From assembly GCA_963971305.1 (NCBI GenBank), contig OZ020308.1:16339092-16403091 (forward strand): DNA of 64,000 nt, in the 5' to 3' direction. The DNA is from Arcuatula senhousia. Its lineage: Eukaryota; Mollusca; Bivalvia; Mytilida; Mytilidae. Position numbers and translations under genes: made by a program. A model generated the notes under the pieces. That model saw only the letters and a list, made by a program, of their open reading frames with translations, did not search any database and had not been told where the DNA came from. The number at the start of each line of letters is the position of its first letter. Within the stretch, counting starts at the first letter, position 1. Below, one piece after another: positions 11,736 through 22,845 of the stretch.

Positions 11736-12134
11736 AAGTGAAATTGAAGTCATATGCTATTTGCGTTAAAATGAGGGGAAAAAGTCAATTCCATTTTTTG
11801 CCCACCTGTGACATTTACCATGATAAAACTTTCACTTTAAAAAGCATCATGGCGATTTTTTTCTACTAGAAAAATTCCATCATATTACGGAACTTCCATT
11901 TAAAATGAAAACCATGCTTTATTTCGGCGTCAAAGACTGGATGGACCCTCTCTGTTGAATCCGAGACTGAGAAAGTTGAGTACAGGCTGGTAGCAGGGTC
12001 ACATATTATGAAGCCGTTAAAGGGAAATAATAATCCAAATCAGGCCCTGAAGAAGGCCGCCATCACCAGAAAGAGAGACAAACAGTGTCTCTGCAAGGGG
12101 AAGGCCAAGCTCGATACACTACTTACAGTAGAGA
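11736..12134. other. Intronic sequence without recognised feature
   Basis: I see no gene, RNA or clear repeat here apart from short AT-rich tracts. Confidence 0.4.
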
Positions 12135-12349
12135 GGCTTGTTTAGGGTATATTGGGATATGGGATATTCACACAATTTTTTCATGGGATACGGGATATTT
12201 GAGGCAAAACTTACTGGGATATGGGATATTTAAGTCCATTTTATTTACAGGGATATGGGATACTGGAAAAACACTTCTTGGGATATGGGATATTTGATGA
12301 AAAATTTAGGGGGATATGGGATATTGGTACCCCCCCCTAAACAAGCCCC
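12135..12349. mobile_element. hAT-like MITE built on gggatatgggatatt repeats
   Basis: The 215-bp element has inverted ends, ggcttgtttaggg on the left and ccctaaacaagcccc on the right. It is flanked by an exact 8-bp direct repeat, agtagaga, at 12127-12134 and 12350-12357. Inside are about five variants of gggatatgggatattt. An 8-bp duplication fits hAT-type transposition. No transposase is present, so it is non-autonomous. A 70-residue plus-strand frame through it is a repeat by-product. Confidence 0.8.
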
Positions 12350-12939
12350 AGTAGAGATAGCATGAAACAAACAGGGGTGCACAGTGACAAAATGGTAAAC
12401 CATGAGACAATACCCGGACTGCATCTTATATAACGATTAGGGCGATTTTAAAATGTGTAAATAGGTAAAATAAATATTTTCTTAAAGATTAAACTTGTGG
12501 TTCCTTTGCATCCAATGTTTGATAAGAAAAAAAAATGTGCATAGAAAACAATCAAATGAAAATAAAATTAGAAAACAAAATTACCGGTTTTCTCCATTTA
12601 AATAATAATAGTAATGATAATAAATAAATGAATAAATAAATGAATACATAAACACATATGGCCAGGTCTTCCCTCAAATGGAAGAATTTCCTCAAAACTG
12701 GGACTTGAAGATGAGGAAGCTCCAAATTTGATTGAGATATTTTATGAAGCCAGGCACTGAGTGTGCTGTTATTACTCCTTTATTAAGAGAAAAGTCGCCT
12801 TATTCTAGCATTTTTTACAACTCGACCCCCCCCCCCTATTTCCCAAAGTCCAAACAAAATTTTACTAACATTTAAAACAGAACAAATTTTTACGTAATAA
12901 ATTTTATCTAGCGTGCCATTTAACGCTCTAGCCGTTGAT
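12350..12939. other. AT-rich intronic stretch with simple repeats
   Basis: There is no gene. It holds short simple repeats such as aataataatag and aataaatgaataaataaatg near 12598-12650, and a C-tract near 12830. Confidence 0.5.
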
Positions 12940-13115
12940 TTTCATTTTGATCGACAAACATGAAGACATATTGAAAACATTGATGAATCCAGGAGGGATT
13001 TCGGGGGATTAAAACCCCTTTTCTCAGGGCATTTCGTTATTCTCCATGCAGGCGTACGACCACATATGCCAGGAATATACAGTTTTGACGTATAAACCCT
13101 TTTCATACATTTCTT
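12940..13115. repeat. Short repeat shared by both methyltransferase introns
   Basis: The stretch with 'gatgaatccaggagggatttc' and 'ggcgtacgaccacatatgcc' recurs inverted at about 45655-45800, the same distance inside the intron of copy 2. It resembles the gcggattcagaaatgt family (41172, 49020, 53020) in its end motifs. Presence in both arms shows insertion before the duplication. Confidence 0.6.
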
Positions 13116-13175
13116 TATCCGCCATTCTTATTTTACGCGGCCATTGTTTTTAAGAAATTAAAAGAAATGAAATAC

Positions 13176-13394
13176 CTTGCATTGATATTGCCCTATAACT
13201 TTTCTGGCTTCATTCAGCTCTCGAGACAATATATTTCTCTCTGTGGCTATTTTATGGATAAGATCCAATGACACATTGTTATTTCCTACAGTTTGGTTGA
13301 TAGATGTTCCGATTTCTCCTCGAAAGTATAGCGTTATCAGCAGAAAAAATGTCAGCAACACAACACTGGCGAGTACATTTCTCGACTTATTCAT
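13176..13394 (-). CDS. Membrane-anchored SAM methyltransferase-like protein, signal-anchor exon (copy 1)
   Basis: The exon encodes 73 residues and ends at a GT donor (TGCAAG before GTATTTC) in phase 0. After a short basic N-terminus (MNKSRN), residues about 7-26 form a single hydrophobic segment ending FLLITLYFRG. This is a type II signal anchor like those of secretory-pathway enzymes. Residues about 30-73 form a polar stem with possible N-glycosylation sequons (NQT, NVS) and a helical stretch rich in Arg, Leu, Asn and Glu. The start is the first ATG and matches the paralogue at 45362. The partner exon is 909-1520. The catalytic domain is therefore predicted to be lumenal or extracellular, which is inference from topology. 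Confidence 0.85.
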
Positions 13395-13571
13395 TTTACA
13401 TGCATCAGAGACATAAACTGCAATCTGAGAATTTAAATCAATCGATGGTTAGCTTATAACGGACATGTCGTTTAAATCGACTAAAATTCGAAAAGTCATC
13501 ACAACATTGTTTTTTCATTACTAATCCATTTAACATTGTTTAACAAAAGTTCATTTTCTTAAGAAATCGAT

Positions 13572-13740
13572 TATTTAAGAATTAACTGTAATTAATTTTT
13601 GGTTTATTGAACCATAAACTTAATTTTTCGTGGTGCACATTGAATAATCCGCGAAGCGGATTATGTTAAATGTGCACCACGAAAAATTCAGTTTATGGTT
13701 CTATAAACCAAAAATTTATTACAGTTAATTCTTATAAATA
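13572..13740. repeat. Near-perfect palindrome (foldback element) upstream of copy 1
   Basis: Two arms of about 75-80 bases, including gtttattgaaccataaac and its complement, and cgtggtgcaca with tgtgcaccacg, meet at aatccgcgaagcggatt. The region upstream of copy 2 lacks it: the shared 'ttcttaagaaatcg' is followed there by different sequence. It is therefore an insertion specific to this arm. It could form a long hairpin and is probably a foldback MITE. Confidence 0.85.
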
Positions 13741-14640
13741 AATTTTAAAATACATTCCGCGTAAAAAAATTGAAATTAAATTTTTAGTCAAACATATTTT
13801 AAAATCAGTTAATCAATCTAGCGCATTAATATTTTCACCTATCAATCAAAAAGCACGCGGAGTCCGTGCAACTGCAAAGTCAAAATTCTATACATGTAGG
13901 TTGTATTCCGGTTTAATCTGGATTTGACATTTAGATTTTGGGCTATAATTGCACGATAAAAAATATCCAATAAACTCTTCTGGTTTTTCTCAAAAGTTCA
14001 TGAGAATATTTTTCTTTCAACGTAAATGCAACTAGTATTTTTTTAATTATTATATCTTTGGTTAAGAGGGAATTTTTCCAAATGATAAAGTTGTGTATTC
14101 GATGTACTTTTAAGATTCGGAAACCGGTTTAACTGGTTTGACAGAAGATTCATTTGGGCGGAGTTTCCCATCAATTATCAACCAGTTATATTTTTAGTGG
14201 GTGTATATTAAAAGCTGTATAAACCAATCGAATTTGTTGCATGTTTTTTTGGTTCATTGGAAAATGGTCTAAATTTCTGAACAACGCAAAAGACACTAAA
14301 AATACTCTTAAATTTATTTATTTTGAATTATTTTAAGAAGTTAAATGCCTAATTGATCCCTTGACTTTAAACTTGGCAAATAGGTAACAAATCTGGACAA
14401 ATCTTACTAGTCATTGTCTATTAAAATATCTGAATCTTCGTTTGGTTAATCCATCAACCGTTTAACAAAAAAATCATAGGCCTTAAAACATGCATTACAT
14501 GCTTTATTTAATCTCCTGGAGACATTGAATATAGTATAGAATGCTATAAATTATATATGGCCATTAAACCATAAATTATGTAACGTTTAAACATTTTGTT
14601 TTTTACATGTTTATAAGATTTGAAAGGACTGCTATAGTAA
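13741..14640. other. Upstream flank of copy 1, partly shared with copy 2
   Basis: About 14310-14640 matches 44880-45120 in inverted orientation, for example tcttcgtttggttaatcc near 14441 and the reverse complement near 45055. The piece 13741-14300 has no counterpart and no recognised gene. Confidence 0.55.
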
Positions 14641-16017
14641 AAGGGAGCGACCATTTGATTTCTAGGGGGGGGGGGCTATGGTAAAATTTGAAATAAAATG
14701 CAGGATGCCGAAAATGAGGAAATTAAAATGCAGGACGGAGTTTTTAAATAAAAGAAACAAGAGGCTCCCAGGAGCCGAAATCGCTCACCTGGTCTTGATA
14801 TGAACCCTATGAAGAACTTTGTAGAGCTGAATAAGCTGAACATTTAAGCAAGCAACATATTTTTTTCTATCTGCAATAGTTTTCATTCTGTAGGCCAAAA
14901 ACACTTTTTTTGCCTTTAAGGGGCTGTAATTCCTAAAAGGGGTCATCTGACAACTTGGACCCTATGGTGACTTTTGTAGAGCTAAATGAGCTGAACATTT
15001 AAATAAGCAACAGCTTTTCTATATCTGCAATAGTTTTAATTTTATAGGCCAAAAACACTATTTTTCGTTGTTAAGGGGCTGTAACCCCTATAAGGGATCT
15101 TCTGACAACTTCCACCCTATGGAGACTTTTGTAGAGCTAAATGAGCTGAACATTTAAGCAAGCAACAGCTTTTCTCTCTCTGCAATAGTTTTCATTCTAT
15201 AGGCCAAAAACACTATTTTTTGCCTTTCAGGGGCTATAATCCCTATAAGGGGTTATCTGACAACTTGGACCCTATGGAGACTTTTGTAGAGCTAAATGAG
15301 CTGAACATTTACGCAAGCAACAGCTTTTCTTTATCTGCAATAGTTTTCATTTTATAGGCCAAAAACACTTTTTTTTCGCTGTTAAGGGGCTGTAACCCCT
15401 ATAAGGGATCATCTGACAACTTCGACTCTATGAAGACTTTTGTAGAGCTAAATGAGCTGAACATTTAAGCAAGCAACAGCTTTTCTCTATCTGCAATAAT
15501 TTTCACTTTATTAGCCAAAAACATGAAAAAATACTATATTTCACCTTTAAGGGGCCGTAACCCCTATAAGGGGTCATCAACAATTTCGACCAAATGAAGT
15601 CTTAAGTAGAACTTTTGATCCTGAAGCAGTAGGGTGGCATCAGATTTCATCTATCTCTTATACTTTTTGAATAACAAGCCAAACACAGTAGTCTGATCCC
15701 CCTGGTCTATTTTTAGTAACGACGGCCATGTCTTTTGATGAATCAAAAATCGAAACACAACTTTAGTGCAGGACACCCTAAGGATCAATCATACCAAGTT
15801 TCGTTAATTCTGTTTAGTAGTTTCAGAGGAGAAGATTTTTGAAAAAATTGTTAACAGACGACGACGACAGACGAGGATAGACGACGACGACGACGACGGA
15901 CGCCAAGTGATTGCAATAGCTCACCTGGACCTTGTAGGCTCTGATTTTTCCACACAAAAAAGGCAGGATCAAGAAAATATCCGTAACCACTCATGAAAAT
16001 CAAATGGTCGCTCCCTT
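14641..16017. mobile_element. Terminal-inverted-repeat element (aagggagcgaccattt ends) with nested repeat
   Basis: Inverted repeats of 21 bases beginning aagggagcgaccattt (14641) and ending aaatggtcgctccctt (16017) bracket about 1.4 kb. Most of the interior is the nested 'caagaggctccc' element at 14758-15935. What remains is a short MITE-like shell with cag-gat-rich arms, including 'aaatgcaggatgccg'. The matching place upstream of copy 2 (near 44865) lacks the insertion, so it arrived after the duplication. No clear target duplication is readable. Confidence 0.7.
14758..15935 (-). repeat. Dispersed 'caagaggctcccaggagcc' element
   Basis: The element begins caagaggctcccaggagcc followed by tcgctcacctgg and ends with a (gac)n-rich tract and aatagctcacctgg. 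Inside are four to five tandem units of about 135 bases with 'aggggctgtaacccctataagg', 'gagctgaacatttaagcaagc' and 'ctgcaatagttttcatt'. The same family is found at 28837-30415, 31015-31982, 35185-35550 and 51268-52191. It has no coding capacity. Confidence 0.9.
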
Positions 16018-17591
16018 ATCATTCTTCTGAAATTGGCCTAGACATTTTTATTAAACCTGCTTTACGAGAAGACAGGTCCAGGTGAGCTATTGCTATAATC
16101 TTTCGTCTGTCATAAATCGTCTTTTAATGGTGTATCAACTAGCGTGGCCATTAAATGTTTGTCACAAGGGTATTCATAAAAGGTCTTCAATTCTTGTATA
16201 ATAAGGACTTTATGGCCAATTTATTTGACAGGTACAGAATGAAAGAATGAAAAAATCTATGGACCAACATTAGTTGTTCTAGATAAAATATTTATTGTTA
16301 AACTGACTTGACCCTTAAAAAACTTTTCACAAAATCAACCACGAAAATTTAAACGTGAGGTTAATGCCACATGTCATGGAGACAGCTGCATAACACAATA
16401 CAAATATCAGATGCCAAGAAAATATATTTCAAAAGTGATTCATGATTCACGAAAGTCTTACAAAAAAAGTTAACAACACCAAAAACAGAACTAAGTTAAC
16501 TGAGAACTTGGATCAAGGCATTCGTACAGACATACCACAATATTTTTTTCTGTCTATGAAGAAATAACGTTGAAAAATGTTGACACACTTTTGTGTAACC
16601 TGCTTCATAGGTTATACATTGTCTGCTTCATTTTTAAATGTTATTCCTTGGAAGTCAAGGACTTCCAAAGGATAGTAATGATCGGAGAAATCCATCCGCG
16701 TCTCGTTTTTCCCGTGACCGTGTTATAACGTATATCATATTGTACATTCGCTCTCCGGTAGAAGTGTGTTTATTCTTTTTGGTAAACGAGCTTTCTATAT
16801 TTTTATAGCCCCTACAGATTACCTGACGTGTTTTTATATTTCATTTTAAATGATGATATAGCATTTTCGATATTTTTCATTACATTTTATGTATCATGTG
16901 ACCTTAATTATTGCACATAAATACGCCTTTCCCCATAAAACTCCAAACACGTCGCTGCAGACCTATATATAGGTATAGTCACGACGTTAAACTCCCCAGT
17001 CAGTCAAAACTCCAATATCAACAATATCAGAAGACGTGTCGGACTAGTACTTTCTGCTTGTGACTCGGCCGATATGAAAATTTGTAAGAAAATTTCCGTC
17101 AAACTTTTATAAGAAACAATATATGATAGTGATTTTGAATTCAAAATGGTGGTTTAGTAAGACTTTAGACTTAGCTCGCGGACGACTTCTTCGTCCTTTT
17201 TAGAGCCCGACGCCGGAGCGTCTGTGTCCTATGGTATGCTCATATTCCTTCTGTATTTATTCAGTAAATTTTGCACATATTTAAATTTTGTATAGATTGA
17301 TAATTAATAAAACAAACATAAGGTGTCATGTGTCCAATGTTGGTCTTTGAAAATATATCACATAAGTATATGTTATTGTTTTTATTAACGAATAGCTAAC
17401 TAATTAGAAGGTTCGGAGATATTGTCCGATATCGCTTTTCATTGTCATAAAAAATGATCCCAGGGTTAAACTGTAGATTATTTTTTCACCTGGGGGGGGG
17501 GGGGGGGCGGGGGGAGGTATTCAAAGGTGTACTTAGATGCGCCGAAAATATGTTTTTTAAATTAAATATCAAAATGGCGGGGTATAGTGTA
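16018..17591. other. Outer flank of copy 1 and unassigned AT-rich sequence
   Basis: About 16018-16300 matches 44560-44865 inverted, for example 'accaacattagttgttctag', and marks the outer edge of the duplicated arm. The rest has no gene. It includes a small hairpin (ccttggaagtcaaggacttccaaagg region near 16646) and a poly-G run at about 17492-17507. Confidence 0.55.
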
Positions 17592-18955
17592 TGAAGGCAG
17601 AGGTACCAATGGGGCATCCGAATGTCAAAGTCCGTAAGGACAGAGACTTAACCAGTAAACACAAACAAGGACAGGACGAAAGAACAGACAACATATAAAA
17701 CACGAAAACACAACAAAACTACTGATTATCAATTAACAACGCGAACTCTAGTCGTAATGAGAGTGAACGCAGGTGCTCCGGAAGAGTAAGCGGTTGCTAT
17801 AGCACACCCGTCTTGTTGCCAATTTCCAATTCAGTGTGTCAAATCAGGTAAAGGAAGACAAATAAAACCCAATGACAAACCAACATCTGCACTCATGATG
17901 ACATCTGAGAGATATCGGAAATCCCATATTTGTCTATGAGTGCATGATGACTACCGTAAAATTTCAGCAAAACCTTGTGATTACAACTTTTTTTTGTCAA
18001 ACGCGACGCTCTGCCGAGGAAATTCCCGCAAGCTCTTGAGTAACGAATCAATTGTGATACGTAAATTCCACTAGCTTTAATCTCATGTTCCTGAGGATAT
18101 ATGAAATGTAGAAAGTCACCAAATCGAGAATTGTTCAGTGAAAGGACATCATATATAACGGAAAGTGAGGTTAAAAGAGAGAGCCAGTCTACGATGTTTT
18201 TTGTCTAGAACAGATTGTAAGAAGTTCGCTTCATATGAATGAAGAGACAAATCAGCAAGCAAAGGTGCACAATTTGTGTCCTTTGGAATCCCTATTGTTT
18301 GCTGAAAAAACACGTCCAACAAACTGAACGAATATGTTGTCGATAAGAAAATTGAGCATGTCGATTATTTGGTCTTCTGTATCTTTGTTCATTTTCTTAC
18401 ACTCATTAATGACAAAGTAAGTCTTTGTAAAATTTGATCGACTTCTAGATATTTGTACTTTCGTGTTCCATTCTTTATTAATAAAACTGCATTTAATCAG
18501 ATTTCAGTTGGTTGTACATATAGAATAGAAGTGTAAAGTGTGGAGAAATCGATAGTTTTGATGCTGTTACAAGAGGAAACTGATTTAAAATTAAGAATCT
18601 CCATCAGATCTTTCAAATTCTTCAGGATCCACATTTGATTGACACCATTTCTAGAATAACAACAATCGTAATATTTCTGAAGGTCAGATTTTATTGCCGT
18701 TTTTAAAGTATTGAAGTCACCAGAACTGAAAGAGGTTTAGTGGTACATTTGAACGACCCTGCAATAAAGCGCTTTTTGTATGGATTTTTAGGACTCCAGT
18801 ACAGGGATGGAATGTCACCATTGTTGGAGACAACACACCTTTTTAAATAGAGAGTATGAAATTGTAAAAAGACGTCACCATCCCCAACCCACCAACCCAA
18901 AACAATATATAAAGATGTCAAGTCTGGAAGTTTTTTAGACATTACAAGTGTGGAC
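17592..18955 (-). mobile_element. Degenerate Penelope-like retroelement, minus strand
   Basis: Read on the minus strand, about 18942-18703 encodes the N-proximal RT region (IPSLYWSPKNPYKKRFIAGS, then a CTTKPLS motif). The match continues through STLYTSI-like and GTNCAP-like segments to a 3' tail ending near 17592 (ccattggtacctctg on the minus strand). A block corresponding to the palm-to-thumb segment is deleted near 18065, where text jumps from the 'gatacgtaaattccac' part to 'tcctgaggatatatg'. Several stops and frameshifts make it a dead copy. Confidence 0.8.
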
Positions 18956-19992
18956 TCTAATGCATATTGCCTAGCAAGCCGCTATGGACACAAAAAGCAA
19001 AGGTCTGCTTTAGTAACATTAAAAAAAGACTTTATTTTCTAGGTCCTGCTAAGGTTTATTGTTGAATTCTATAAGTAGCCTTTGCTGTACACATACTATT
19101 AAATCAAATTAAAATTAAGCCATTTTAAGATAAACATGTTGATGAATCTAAGTCATGCAAGTGTTTATCCTAAACATTATTTGTTTTTAGATCCAGTATA
19201 AGCATTGTACGTGTAGGTTTATTATCTCCTCTTTAGTTTAAAATAACTGCATCAAAGTTTGGTTATGTTAGTTGTGGAGGAAATAGGCAACTATTGCAGA
19301 TAGAGAAAAGCTGTTGCTTGCTTAAACCTTCAGCTCATCGAGCTCTACAAAAGTCTCCATTGGATCGAACATGTCACAGTCTGTTGTTTATATAAACTTA
19401 TAAATCAGCTTAATGTTAAAGTTTAAAAAAGTTTCAATCTTCAAATTATTCTGAGAACAAAAGCTACCAACGGGATTCTGGGAATACCGAAGACGAAAAT
19501 CAAACATATATTTTTTGCCTAGAAATTTTTACAATTTTCGTTTTATAATATTATCATTTTCAACATTTAGTTGCATTCCAAGCATGCGGAGATGCAAAAA
19601 AAAAATCGTACATTGTTATTTTGACTTTTTTCTAAGTGTGACCAAAAGGCAAACTGGACTCATCCTTTTTTTTTCATTTTTAGTCTTGGGCCAATGCACA
19701 CGGCAAGCAGCGACTTATGGTCATGCTGAAGACTGCTGGCTGTTTTCCATTGTGATTTTTTAAATTCCCGTTTCTTTATGTTGGTTGTGTCACGTACAAT
19801 TATTCCACATCTATTTATCGTCTACTTTAATGGTTACCATTTGTCAGATCAGCCTAGGATTTTGAAGTATATAATATTATATGAAATAAGTTTAAACCCA
19901 ATGTAGATCTCTTTATGAAAATTTGCAATGTACATGTATGCATTTATTGTTTTTACGTCTAATAGCAATAAATTATATTATAACTCAAACAG
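18956..19992. other. Intergenic, with a small 'caagaggctccc' family fragment
   Basis: A fragment at about 19253-19370 matches the internal unit of the 'caagaggctccc' family (gatagagaaaagctgttgc). Otherwise no gene is recognised. The 82-residue frame at 19515 shows no domain. Confidence 0.5.
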
Positions 19993-20175
19993 GGCAGATC
20001 CAGAATTTTTTGAAAGGGGTTGGTCCACATAAAGTCCACTGTGGACGAATGACGAAAAGGGGGGGGGTGGTTCAAGACAAATTTTGCAGAAAACCTACAC
20101 GTTACTTGCGAAATTTTTGGCGGAAAGGAGGAAAATTCCAACCTTGGACCCACCCCACCCCCCAGATCGGCCACT
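19993..20175. repeat. MITE-like repeat with gatccagaa / ccagatc ends
   Basis: The left end gggcagatccagaattt and right end cccagatcggccactg form imperfect inverted repeats around about 180 bases with G- and C-runs inside. Related end motifs occur at 42853-43014 and 58211-58288. The overlapping open frames are not supported as genes. Confidence 0.55.
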
Positions 20176-21500
20176 GCTCAAATATTTTTGATTGTCACCT
20201 ATTCAAAGATTGTCCCTCCCTTTCACCTTTATGATAGAGACTAAAGCAAACTTATACAGGGACGTTGCAATCCATGTTCCGCACACAGGGTCTTGGATTC
20301 TGGTCAATTATATTGACTTTAAAAAAATCGACCCCTACTGCCCCTGTGGTTCCGCACAGTTAAAATTATTTTCTGACATGTTTGTAGTTGTGGCGACTTT
20401 GGTCTCTGTGTGGTGGATCGACAAAATTATCAAGCAATGATAACATTTTCGAACAACCAATAACTTGTGACAAATAAGTTTATTTTTCCGGATCCCGCAA
20501 TAGCTTTGTGAGAAATAGATATTAAAATTATTTATCCTTTATATTAAAATGACCTAGATCAAGACAGACGAATGACTTTGTCATTTTCTAAAAATCAATA
20601 AAATGCTTGAATTGTGTGTGTCTGATTGACCTATATTTCTGTCTGTGATAATAAATTAACATTTTGCAGTCAAAAATTTAAAAGAAACTACGCTTAAACA
20701 TGTGCACAACCTGATAAAGTGACTACGCCATGTACGCTACATGATCTAGTTGAATCGCATTGTTGCTTTAAAACACCGCCACATAAAAGCATGAAATACG
20801 AAGATGCTGTGTACAACTTTTTTGCAAGATTTAACTTATATTTGGTGTCCGAATAGTATTTTTGTCCTTTAAAACTTTATTCAATTAAGTAAATTTTCGC
20901 AATCCAAAATCAAATATCCATTACGCTAAAGCTACGCAAGATATGCTACACTGACTTAAATATAATCCGAAGCAGAACATATAATCTATTGGTCGCGGCC
21001 ATATTGTCTTGATGGAAATCCGAAGATTGAGAATCCGAATATAGCCACCGAGTGAAAAGTGAAAGTATGTACATTGCAAAGAGCTTTTGTAAATATAGAA
21101 ACGACGGAAACAAACGACCTAATCTCAGTATCGCAGATAGTTTTTTTTATAATAGGTAGTAAATACAATTGAATTGTAATGTAATACTGAAGGAGGAGAC
21201 AATTTTTTAGCCGCATCACCTCAGAAATCATACCAAAATGGAAAATATTTATGATATATATATAAAGTTTGTGTTTTGTACTTCGAAATTTGTCTTTGAT
21301 TGGAAATAATTTGTCTTTAATATTAAAGTAATACTAAAGGAATATACTATTTTTTTAGCCGCATCGCCTCAGAAACCATAACAAAATGGGAAATATGCTT
21401 TGTGGAGCACGATGATCCGATGACAGAATCCGTTGGCCAAGACAATGGTCGCCTTTTAAATAATGACAAGCTACATGTAGGCTCTTAATTCTATAGTCCT
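20176..21500. other. Intergenic, with a local direct duplication
   Basis: Sequence at about 21175-21256 (gtaatactgaagg ... tagccgcatcacctcagaaa) is repeated at about 21325-21402 with differences. No gene, RNA or known element is recognised in the rest. Confidence 0.5.
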
Positions 21501-21647
21501 ATTCATTACCCGGGCCTAGCACAGAAATCATGTTTTCTCTCAACCAGTTGTGAAAAAATATTTCTCACCTATAGAGAGAAATTTGTTCTCAGCGTAATTG
21601 CACGTGCAATTTCTTACCTGAAAACATTAGAGAAAAACCTTAATTCT

Positions 21648-21770
21648 CGATGATTATGGAATTTCTAACATCTCAAGAAATAAATTTGATATTTTAATCG
21701 CTCGGCAAGCCTCGCCATTAAAATTATCAAATTTATTTCTCTTGATGTTAGAAATTCCATAATCAACTCG
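21648..21770. repeat. Palindrome with arms of about 52 bases
   Basis: The arms contain gattatggaatttctaaca and tgttagaaattccataatc, and meet at a short 'cgctcggcaagcctcgcc' loop. The structure is like that at 13572-13740 but the sequence is unrelated. It is probably a foldback element. Confidence 0.8.
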
Positions 21771-22134
21771 ATCGCGTGTAGAAGCTATATTTTCAACACC
21801 TTGGTGATGTTGGTTTAAAGAAGATTTCATGATTTTTATAACGAATGATTATACTCGTGAATTCGCGGGTTTTTTCTAGTAAATATTTAAAAAAAAATGA
21901 AAAGTGACCCTATATTTTTCAGACAATTTCGAAGAGCTTTAGAAAAGGGACTTTTCTTCAGTTTTTTGGGCCGATTCAATAATAGGAATTCTGCCTTAGG
22001 TTCCTCTATAGCTTTTCTCCCGTTATATCCTGCTGTATAAAAATATTGAAACGTAATTTACTATTTTTAGAAAGCCGATAGCTTTGATATTTTTATCTAT
22101 ATATTAAGGGCATACAAGTAGCATTAGAATTTAA
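21771..22134. other. Intergenic, nothing recognised
   Basis: AT-rich sequence without coding or repeat signals that I can name. Confidence 0.4.
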
Positions 22135-22182
22135 CTCTTGGCATTGACTATTGGCAATGTCCCTCCTGGTATTCCAAAGAGA
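22135..22182 (-). repeat. Isolated fragment resembling the IS3EU-like terminal repeat
   Basis: On the minus strand the text ggaataccaggagggacatt followed by 'gccaatagtcaatgcc' resembles the terminus of the 22259-34039 transposon (ggaatacctggagggacatt). No matching second end or target duplication was found nearby. It may be a remnant of a second, older insertion into the same exon's intron. Confidence 0.55.
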
Positions 22183-22212
22183 CACCTTAAAAGAAACGAA
22201 AAACAAATGTAC

Positions 22213-22252
22213 CTGGCATTGGCATTGTCCGTTAAGTTTTCTTGCTTCATTC
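22213..22252 (-). pseudogene. 3' part of a signal-anchor exon split by a transposon
   Basis: Forty bases encode the end of the stem (NEARKLNGQCQCQ in continuity with the other half) and stop at a GT donor (TGCCAG before GTACAT) in phase 0. The 5' half is at 34040-34209. Between them lies the 22259-34039 element with 6-bp target duplications. The intact paralogues end the exon in the same phase and with similar residues (NEARKVIGQYQCK). Confidence 0.85.
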
Positions 22253-22258
22253 AGCTGC

Positions 22259-22575
22259 TACGGAATACCTGGAGGGACATTGCCAATTGCTAATGCCAAA
22301 TGGTAAATGCCTATGCCATTGCTAATGCCAAGTGTTAAATGTCAATGCCATTGCTAATGCCAAGTGGTAAATGTCAATGCCATTGCTAATGCCAAGTGAT
22401 AAATGCCAATGCGATTGATAATGCCAAGTAGTAAATGCCAATGCGATTGTTAATGCCAATTGTGAAATTCCAATTTTTGAAAATGCCGATGCCAATTTTG
22501 AAATGCCAGTGATATTTTTTGTGAAGTGCCAATGCTATTTGTTAAATGTCAATTGTGAATGGCCAACTGCTAATT
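22259..22575 (+). repeat. Left terminal inverted repeat with about 32-bp subrepeats
   Basis: After the terminal tacggaatacctggaggg come about seven degenerate units of the type gctaatgccaagtggtaaat followed by gtcaatgccatt. They decay inward into 'caattgtgaaattcc' variants. The right-hand partner at 33730-34039 is inverted and aligns from the terminus inward. Confidence 0.9.
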
Positions 22576-22656
22576 GTCGGTTGTTGTTTTCCCGCCATTC
22601 AATAAAAAGGAAATTCTCATACAGGTCATATGTAGCCTAATAAGTTTTTTAACCTT

Positions 22657-22845
22657 TTAACCCTGGCAATTTCCCACGTACATGTAGTCTTTTTTCCGAA
22701 TTAGCTCCAGTCTTGCACAGACATCATCCACAGGCACAGACTCCTGGTTACATGATGCCTCTTTCATGTCTTTTGACTTGGAACTTGGAGTATAGCATTG
22801 ATTATTGTTCAACGCCATCACGGTGGCTTTGTCAAACGACGCCAA
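22657..22845 (-). CDS. Small unidentified ORF near the transposon's left end
   Basis: A 62-residue frame (start MASFDKATVMALNNN, end MYVGNCQG) has no recognised domain. Its composition is unlike the surrounding AT-rich filler. Upstream on the minus strand, 22877-22945 (gattttcccgcgcacgtcc) recurs at about 35562-35625, so a repeat or captured leader overlaps its 5' side. It may be a transposon accessory ORF, part of a captured exon, or chance. No splice partner was found. Confidence 0.25.
   Translation of the reverse strand: MASFDKATVMALNNNQCYTPSSKSKDMKEASCNQESVPVDDVCARLELIRKKDYMYVGNCQG

Larger units (their letters stand above)
1521..13175 (-). other. Large intron of methyltransferase copy 1
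   Basis: This intron is about 11.7 kb long, against about 4.3 kb in copy 2. It is flanked by a GT donor (AAG before GTATTT) and an AG acceptor in matching phase. The extra length comes from repeats listed separately. About 1.6-3.19 kb is AT-rich with no recognised gene. About 9.6-11.7 kb is unique intron sequence shared, inverted, with the 35.8-37.0 kb block. Open frames inside the intron fall in repeats. Confidence 0.7.
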
